Source: Flavobacterium ajazii (GTDB lineage: Bacteria > Bacteroidota > Bacteroidia > Flavobacteriales > Flavobacteriaceae). Taken from it: a DNA stretch of 64,000 nt. The stretch spans positions 558,001-622,000 of the forward strand of contig NZ_JAAEHL010000002.1 in the NCBI RefSeq assembly GCF_010614725.1, written 5' to 3'. A program made the translations under genes and the position numbers. Positions 59,327-64,000 of the stretch are shown piece by piece (position 1 is the stretch's first letter; each line of letters begins with the position of its first letter). The notes under the pieces are model-generated. The model was not told where the DNA came from. It searched no databases and was given only the letters and a program-made list of their open reading frames with translations.

Positions 59327-59492
59327 AAACTTAATATGGATACCCGGTAGTTATTTTAAAAATCAATAACGAAAAATAGATATAATTAAAAACAATATCA
59401 CATTTTATGTGTAATTTGTATAAAATATAAAAAAAGCCTGCACTATCTGGGAAAAAACAAATCATATAATCTTAGCAATTGAATCTAATTTC

Positions 59493-59523
59493 TATATTTG
59501 TAAATGTGAAAATCACATTTATT
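59493..59523 (+). promoter_or_regulatory. promoter-operator of the binding-protein/CoA-transferase operon (mirror copy B)
   Basis: TATATTTG (59493-59500), a T, then the palindrome AAATGTGAAAATCACATTT (59502-59520) and ATT exactly repeat copy A in the opposite direction. It lies 18-48 bases upstream of the ATG of the first plus-strand gene. This is strong evidence that the two divergent operons share a regulator. Confidence 0.75.
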
Positions 59524-59540
59524 AAATTTAGACAATCAAA

Positions 59541-60680
59541 ATGAAAAAACTAAAAGGGATTACGTGGAATCATACCAGAGGTCTGTTGCCGATGGTTGCC
59601 ACAGCTCAACGTTTTACAGAGTTGAATCCGGATATAGAAATCAGCTGGGAGAAAAGAAGCTTACAGGAATTTGCAGATGCTTCGATTGAAGACTTAGCCA
59701 AAAGATTTGACCTGCTTGTTATCGATCACCCATGGACAGGATTTGGTGCCGATACCAAAACCATTTTACCATTATCAGATTATCTTTCTGCCGAATATAT
59801 AAAAGATCAGGAAACCAATACCGTGGGTAAATCTTATGGAAGTTATGTCTTTCATAATAAATTATGGGCTTTACCAATAGATGCAGCAACTCCTGTTGCA
59901 GCTGCAAGATTAGACATTTTAGAAAAACAGGGATTAAAAGTTCCACAGACTTACGATGATTTATTGGCTTTAGCCAAAAAAGGACTGATCGCTTTTGCAG
60001 GGATTCCGGTAGATTCATTAATGACTTTTTACTCTTTTTGCTGTAGTTTAGGTGAAGACCCTTTTCAATCACAGGAAAAAGTAATTTCTGTAGAAACAGG
60101 AAAAAAAGCTTTACAAATGCATCGCGAACTGGCTCAGTTAATGAATCCGACAAATTTTAATCGCAACCCGATTCAGGTGTATGAGGCCATGGTCAATTCG
60201 GATGAAATTGCCTATTGTCCTTTTGCGTACGGCTATTCTAATTATTCGAGAAGTGGTTACAGCAAAAATCTGCTTCACTTTTATGATTTGGTAAAATTGA
60301 ATGATAAACCGATGATCAGTTCATTAGGCGGAACCGGTTTGGCTGTTTCTTCTTTCAGCCAGCATATTCCGGAAGCGATGAAATATGCTGAATTTACAGG
60401 ATCTTCTCAGGTACAACAAAATATTTTTTCAGATAACGGGGGACAGCCTGGGCATTTACAAGCGTGGAAGAATGACCGAATCAACGGGGTAACTCATGAT
60501 TATTTCAAAAACACATTACCTGCTTTAGAAAGAGCTTTTTTAAGACCAAGATATTCAGGACACATGTATTTTCAGGATCATGCTGGTGATGTAGTTCGTG
60601 ATTATCTGATGAACGGAGGTGATGAAGAAGCTGCTTTATCTGCAATGGATACACTTTACATCAAGTCTTTAAACTTATAA
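59541..60680 (+). CDS. solute-binding-protein-like cytosolic protein (family 1 SBP fold, no signal peptide)
   Basis: The 379-residue protein has the body of an ABC-type binding protein: GITWNHTRGLLPMVATAQRFTELNPDIEISW at the start, DLLVIDHP, NKLWALPIDAATPVAAARLDILEKQGLKVP, SLGGTGLAVSSFSQHIPEAMKYAEF and GGQPGHLQAW. The start is the start of the mature domain: there is no signal peptide or lipobox, and no in-frame upstream extension provides one. No ABC permease or ATPase is present. It would stay in the cytoplasm, where it may bind a small molecule or acid and act with the CoA-transferases that follow after 4 bases. The function is unknown. Confidence 0.7.
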   Translation: MKKLKGITWNHTRGLLPMVATAQRFTELNPDIEISWEKRSLQEFADASIEDLAKRFDLLVIDHPWTGFGADTKTILPLSDYLSAEYIKDQETNTVGKSYGSYVFHNKLWALPIDAATPVAAARLDILEKQGLKVPQTYDDLLALAKKGLIAFAGIPVDSLMTFYSFCCSLGEDPFQSQEKVISVETGKKALQMHRELAQLMNPTNFNRNPIQVYEAMVNSDEIAYCPFAYGYSNYSRSGYSKNLLHFYDLVKLNDKPMISSLGGTGLAVSSFSQHIPEAMKYAEFTGSSQVQQNIFSDNGGQPGHLQAWKNDRINGVTHDYFKNTLPALERAFLRPRYSGHMYFQDHAGDVVRDYLMNGGDEEAALSAMDTLYIKSLNL

Positions 60681-60684
60681 CACT

Positions 60685-61827
60685 ATGAGACCATTAGAAG
60701 GATTAGTTGTATTGGAGTTCTGTCAATTTTTGGCAGGACCTTCTGCTGGATTGAAGCTTGCCGATTTAGGAGCAAGAGTTATTAAAATTGAACGCCCCAT
60801 AAAAGGTGAAGCCTGTCGCCAGTTAAGCATCAAAGACCTTTTTGTTGACGACAGCAGTTTGTTGTTTCATACTATCAACAGAAATAAAGAATCATTTGCA
60901 GCCGATCTTAAAAATCCTGAAGATTTAATTTTAGTAAAAAAACTAATCGCCAAAGCTGATATTATGACTCATAATTTCAGACCCGGCGTAATGGATAAAA
61001 TCGGTTTGACATTTGAAGATGTTTTGAATATCAATCCAAAAATAATTTACGGAACCATAACCGGTTACGGAGATAAAGGTCCCTGGGCAAACAAACCGGG
61101 ACAGGATTTGTTACTCCAGTCACTTTCAGGATTAAGCTGGCTTAGCGGCAGAAAAAGTCAGGAACCTGTTCCGTTTGGTCTGGCTGTAGCAGATTTAATG
61201 TGCGGGAATCATTTCGTTCAGGGAATTTTAGCGGCATTATTGAAAAGAGCCAAAACCGGAAAAGGAGTTTTGGTTGAAGTAAGTTTACTGGAATCGGTTT
61301 TGGACGTTCAGTTCGAAGCTATTACTTCTTACCTAAATGACGGAGGACAACAGCCACAACGAGGAGATGTAAAAGGAAGTGCACATGCATTTTTAAGCGC
61401 ACCTTATGGTGTGTATCCAACTAAGGAAGGATATCTTTCTTTGGCTATGGGCGATTTGCTTTTTATTGGAAATACTTTAGGAGTTGATTTAAATAAATAT
61501 GCTGATAAACATTTGTGGTTCTCTCAAAGAGATGAAATCAGGGAAATATTAGCTGAGAAATTATTGACTCAAAAAACGGATTATTGGATTGAATTACTTC
61601 AAAAGGAAGGAATCTGGTGTGGCAAAGTACTTAATTACCAGGAATTAGACAGCCAGCCTTTTGTAGAGGAATTACAATTAAAACAAACAGTTAAAAATTC
61701 GGAAGGAGAAACCTTGGTTACTACAAGAAGCCCGATTCAGCTGGATGGAGAAATTTTGGTTAGTCCAAAAGCAGCTCCAAAAGTTGGAGAAGACAATTTA
61801 GCTATACACGAAGAGTTTATTTATTAA
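60685..61827 (+). CDS. CaiB/BaiF-family CoA-transferase (first)
   Basis: The 380-residue family III CoA-transferase has the N-terminal signature LEFCQFLAGPSAGLKLADLGARVIKIE, NRNKESFAADL, HNFRPGVMDKIGLTFEDVLNINPKIIYGTITGYG and VPFGLAVADLMCG with Asp170, the position of the catalytic Asp. It moves CoA from one acyl-CoA to another acid. A C-terminal arm with WIELLQKEGIWCGKV completes the interlocked-dimer fold. It follows the binding-protein-like gene by 4 bases. The acid is unknown. Confidence 0.85.
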   Translation: MRPLEGLVVLEFCQFLAGPSAGLKLADLGARVIKIERPIKGEACRQLSIKDLFVDDSSLLFHTINRNKESFAADLKNPEDLILVKKLIAKADIMTHNFRPGVMDKIGLTFEDVLNINPKIIYGTITGYGDKGPWANKPGQDLLLQSLSGLSWLSGRKSQEPVPFGLAVADLMCGNHFVQGILAALLKRAKTGKGVLVEVSLLESVLDVQFEAITSYLNDGGQQPQRGDVKGSAHAFLSAPYGVYPTKEGYLSLAMGDLLFIGNTLGVDLNKYADKHLWFSQRDEIREILAEKLLTQKTDYWIELLQKEGIWCGKVLNYQELDSQPFVEELQLKQTVKNSEGETLVTTRSPIQLDGEILVSPKAAPKVGEDNLAIHEEFIY

Positions 61828-61829
61828 AA

Positions 61830-61934
61830 TTGTTTAACCGTTGAGTCGTTTATTTGTTAAATCGTTTTGTCATCAGTTAAACAAAAAGATACTCAAAACA
61901 CAATTCAACGGTTAAACAGTTAAACGATTAAACA
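61830..61934. repeat. GTTTAACCGTTGA inverted repeat between the CoA-transferase genes
   Basis: TTGTTTAACCGTTGA near 61830 pairs with TCAACGGTTAAACAG near 61905, and smaller TTTAATCG/CGATTAAAC units flank them. It fills the 112-base gap between the two paralogous CoA-transferase genes and has no T run. Confidence 0.7.
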
Positions 61935-61939
61935 AAAAA

Positions 61940-63076
61940 ATGAAACCATTAGAAGATTATTTAATAGTAGATTTTAGCCAGTTTCTTTCGGGCCCTTCAG
62001 CAAGTTTGCGATTGGCAGATTTGGGTGCACGTGTAATAAAAATTGAGAAACCGGGAACAGGCGATATTTGCAGAACCTTATACACATCTGATTTGATTAT
62101 GAACGGAGAGTCTTCCGTTTTTCATACCATCAACAGAAACAAAGAATCGTTTGCTATTGATTTTAAACAAACAGACGAACTCGAAAAATTAAAAAAATTA
62201 TTAGCAAAAGCTGATGTTGTGATCCATAATTTCAGACCTGGCGTAATGGAACGCGTAGGTTTGAGTTATGATGAAGTCAAAAAAATAAATCCTAATATCG
62301 TTTATGCCGAAATTTCAGGCTATGGTACAAAATCCGAATTAAAAGATTTACCGGGACAGGATTTATTATTACAATCTCTGACAGCCTTAACCTGGCTGAG
62401 CGGAAATCAGGAAGATGGCCCCGTACCAATGGGATTATCAATTGTAGATATGCTGGCGGGTGCACATTTAGCACAAGGAATTTTAGCTGCTTTGTATAGA
62501 AAAGCAACTCATAATATTGGAGCAAAAGTTCAGGTAAGCATGCTGGAATCTGCTTTTGATTTTCAGTTTGAAACGATTACCACGTTTTTTAATGACGGTG
62601 GTGAATTACCAGTAAGAACGAAATCTAACAATGCCCATGCTTATTTAGGCGCACCTTATGGAATTTATAAAACCCAAAATGGCTATTTAGCTTTAGCAAT
62701 GGGATCTATTCCGGTTTTAGCTTCGCTTTTAAAATGTGATGCGCTATTACAATTTCCGGAGAATAAATTTGAATTAAGGGATGATATCAAAAATATTTTA
62801 GCCGAACATTTACAGACTCAGGAAACCCAGTTTTGGCTCGATATTTTAGAACCTGCTGATATTTGGTGTGCTAAAGTTTTGAATTACAAACAGCTTTTTG
62901 CTGAAGAAGGATTTCAGGTTTTGAATTTTACACAAAGCGTTGAAATGCTCGACAATTACAAATACAAAACTACCCGATGCCCGATTAAAATTGACGGAGA
63001 AATTTTTACATCAGGAAAAGGTTCTCCAAAATTAGGACAGGACAATGAGAGAGTTATTAAAGAATTTATAGTCTAA
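61940..63076 (+). CDS. CaiB/BaiF-family CoA-transferase (second)
   Basis: The 378-residue protein aligns along its full length with its neighbour: VDFSQFLSGPSASLRLADLGARVIKIE, FHTINRNKESFAIDF, HNFRPGVMERVGLSYDEVKKINPNIVYAEISGYG and VPMGLSIVDMLAG with Asp170 at the same number. The two have clearly diverged, especially in the C-terminal half, so this is not a recent duplication. Family III enzymes often form homodimers; two paralogues encoded together could form a mixed dimer or act on two acids. It is followed after 2 bases by the second binding-protein-like gene. Confidence 0.85.
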   Translation: MKPLEDYLIVDFSQFLSGPSASLRLADLGARVIKIEKPGTGDICRTLYTSDLIMNGESSVFHTINRNKESFAIDFKQTDELEKLKKLLAKADVVIHNFRPGVMERVGLSYDEVKKINPNIVYAEISGYGTKSELKDLPGQDLLLQSLTALTWLSGNQEDGPVPMGLSIVDMLAGAHLAQGILAALYRKATHNIGAKVQVSMLESAFDFQFETITTFFNDGGELPVRTKSNNAHAYLGAPYGIYKTQNGYLALAMGSIPVLASLLKCDALLQFPENKFELRDDIKNILAEHLQTQETQFWLDILEPADIWCAKVLNYKQLFAEEGFQVLNFTQSVEMLDNYKYKTTRCPIKIDGEIFTSGKGSPKLGQDNERVIKEFIV

Positions 63077-63078
63077 TA

Positions 63079-64000
63079 ATGGAAAAGTTAAGAATCGCTG
63101 TCCGGAAATTTGATCCTTTTGAAAGTACATTGCAAAAGCTATGGGATTCTTTCTGCCTGAAAAACAACATCACTATTAAAGCAGAAATGATTCCGCTGGA
63201 ACTGCACGATTTATATGAAGAAACCATTACCAATAAAGGTTTAATAAACGGCAACTGGGACATCGCACACATTAATACCGACTGGATTTTTGATGCTGCA
63301 AATGAAAGAGCAGTTCTGGATTTAAACCTATTGATTGCTGAAAATCCGCCATACAATTATCCTGAAGGCTGGCATCAGTCTTTATTGCATTTACAACAGA
63401 TCAACAACGGCACTTACGGACTCCCTTTTCATGATGGTCCTGAATGTCTGATTTATAGAAAAGATTTATTTGAAAATCCAATTGAAAAAGAAAATTTCAA
63501 AAAACAATTTGGTTATGAACTGCATCCTCCAAAAACCTGGGAGCAATTCACTCAGATAGCCGAATTTTTCGACCGTCCTGATCAAAATTTATACGGTTCT
63601 GTTTTTGCCCATTATCCTGACGGACATAATATGGTTTTTGATTTCTGCCTGCAATTGTGGACCAGAGGAGGCTCTTTATTGAACTCCCAAAATCAAATCG
63701 ATATTCACCACAAGGCAGCGATTGAAGCTTTGGATTTTTACAGAACTATAGCCAACAATAAAAAAGCCATTCATCCGCAATCCAAAGATTTTGGTTCAGT
63801 TGAAGCCGGTATGGCTTTCGCCAAAGGTGAAGCGGCAATGGCAATCAACTGGTTTGGATTTGCCTCAATGTGTGAAGTAATTGAAGAATCGAAAATAAAA
63901 GGAAAAGTAGATATTACGGAATTACCACATGATGAAAACAATAAAACGGCTTCACTGAATGTGTATTGGTTATATACCATTGGTACAGGAAGCAAACATC
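63079..64000 (+). CDS. second solute-binding-protein-like protein, partial at window end
   Basis: The reading frame runs from the ATG at 63079 (two bases after the CoA-transferase stop) to the window edge, 307 codons without a stop. The product begins MEKLRIAVRKFDPFESTLQKL and carries GTYGLPFHDGPECLIYRKDLFE, PPKTWEQFTQIAEFF, FCLQLWTRGGSLLNSQN and GMAFAKGEAAMAINWFGFASM, all typical of family 1 binding proteins. As with the gene at 59541, no signal peptide is present. It has diverged strongly from that gene. The C-terminal end is outside the window. Confidence 0.75.
   Translation, partial: MEKLRIAVRKFDPFESTLQKLWDSFCLKNNITIKAEMIPLELHDLYEETITNKGLINGNWDIAHINTDWIFDAANERAVLDLNLLIAENPPYNYPEGWHQSLLHLQQINNGTYGLPFHDGPECLIYRKDLFENPIEKENFKKQFGYELHPPKTWEQFTQIAEFFDRPDQNLYGSVFAHYPDGHNMVFDFCLQLWTRGGSLLNSQNQIDIHHKAAIEALDFYRTIANNKKAIHPQSKDFGSVEAGMAFAKGEAAMAINWFGFASMCEVIEESKIKGKVDITELPHDENNKTASLNVYWLYTIGTGSKH

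Noticed and set aside
59719..60153. Minus-strand ORF of 144 codons inside the binding-protein-like gene
   Set aside because: The plus-strand product has clear family motifs and tight spacing with its neighbours, while this one has none.
60685..63076. Recent duplication or assembly artefact of the CoA-transferase gene
   Set aside because: The two copies differ at many positions, particularly in the C-terminal half, and have unrelated codon choices, so they are old paralogues.

Overview
The window looks like a chromosomal segment of a Flavobacterium-like member of the Bacteroidota. The reasons are the low GC content, the SusC/SusD pair, a type IX secretion sorting domain, promoter-like TAnnTTTG boxes, many lipoprotein signals, and intergenic hairpin repeats between genes. 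Most of the content concerns breakdown of rhamnose- and possibly fucose-containing pectin and use of the released sugars. All functional calls come from reading motifs by eye; no database search was run.

Region 1 (207-22587, all minus strand) is a block of ten secreted or periplasmic pectin enzymes: a GH78 and a GH106 alpha-L-rhamnosidase, a GH2 beta-galactosidase, two beta-propeller proteins, a SASA-type esterase, a DUF5703/GH95-like protein, a PL1 pectate lyase, a GH127-like arabinofuranosidase and an alpha/beta-hydrolase. It has no SusC/SusD of its own in the window. Nearly every wide gap in it is filled by palindromic repeats. Region 2 (22761-27416) holds an AraC regulator divergent from an Fsr-like MFS exporter, a degenerate LytM-like protein, and a PL9 pectate lyase with a T9SS sorting domain. 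Region 3 (27608-30528) is a small toxin/defence islet: SymE-like, an XRE protein, a three-domain TIR-like protein, and higB-higA.

Region 4 (30747-43989) is a complete SusC/SusD locus with its own ECF sigma factor and FecR anti-sigma factor. Instead of carbohydrate enzymes it carries two TlpA-type thioredoxin proteins and a tandem trypsin-like protease, which points to uptake of peptides or another non-glycan ligand. Region 5 (44280-49563) is an apparent three-gene operon: a beta-helix protein (GH141-like) fused to an L-rhamnose/L-fucose mutarotase domain, a Gfo/Idh/MocA oxidoreductase and a sodium:solute symporter. Divergent from it are a GH28 polygalacturonase and a PL10 pectate lyase (49968-52927).

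Region 6 (53016-64000) is the most unusual part. A minus-strand operon (GH105, two SDR dehydrogenases, a FAH-family hydrolase, a zinc alcohol dehydrogenase, an amidohydrolase) fits a non-phosphorylating L-fucose or L-rhamnose pathway, lacking only the sugar-acid dehydratase within the window. Divergent from it runs a plus-strand set of two solute-binding-protein-like genes without signal peptides and two tandem CaiB/BaiF CoA-transferases. Both sides start from an identical mirrored promoter-operator block (59295-59326 and 59493-59523), so they are very probably controlled by one repressor. The cytosolic binding-protein plus CoA-transferase set is the best candidate here for an undescribed system.
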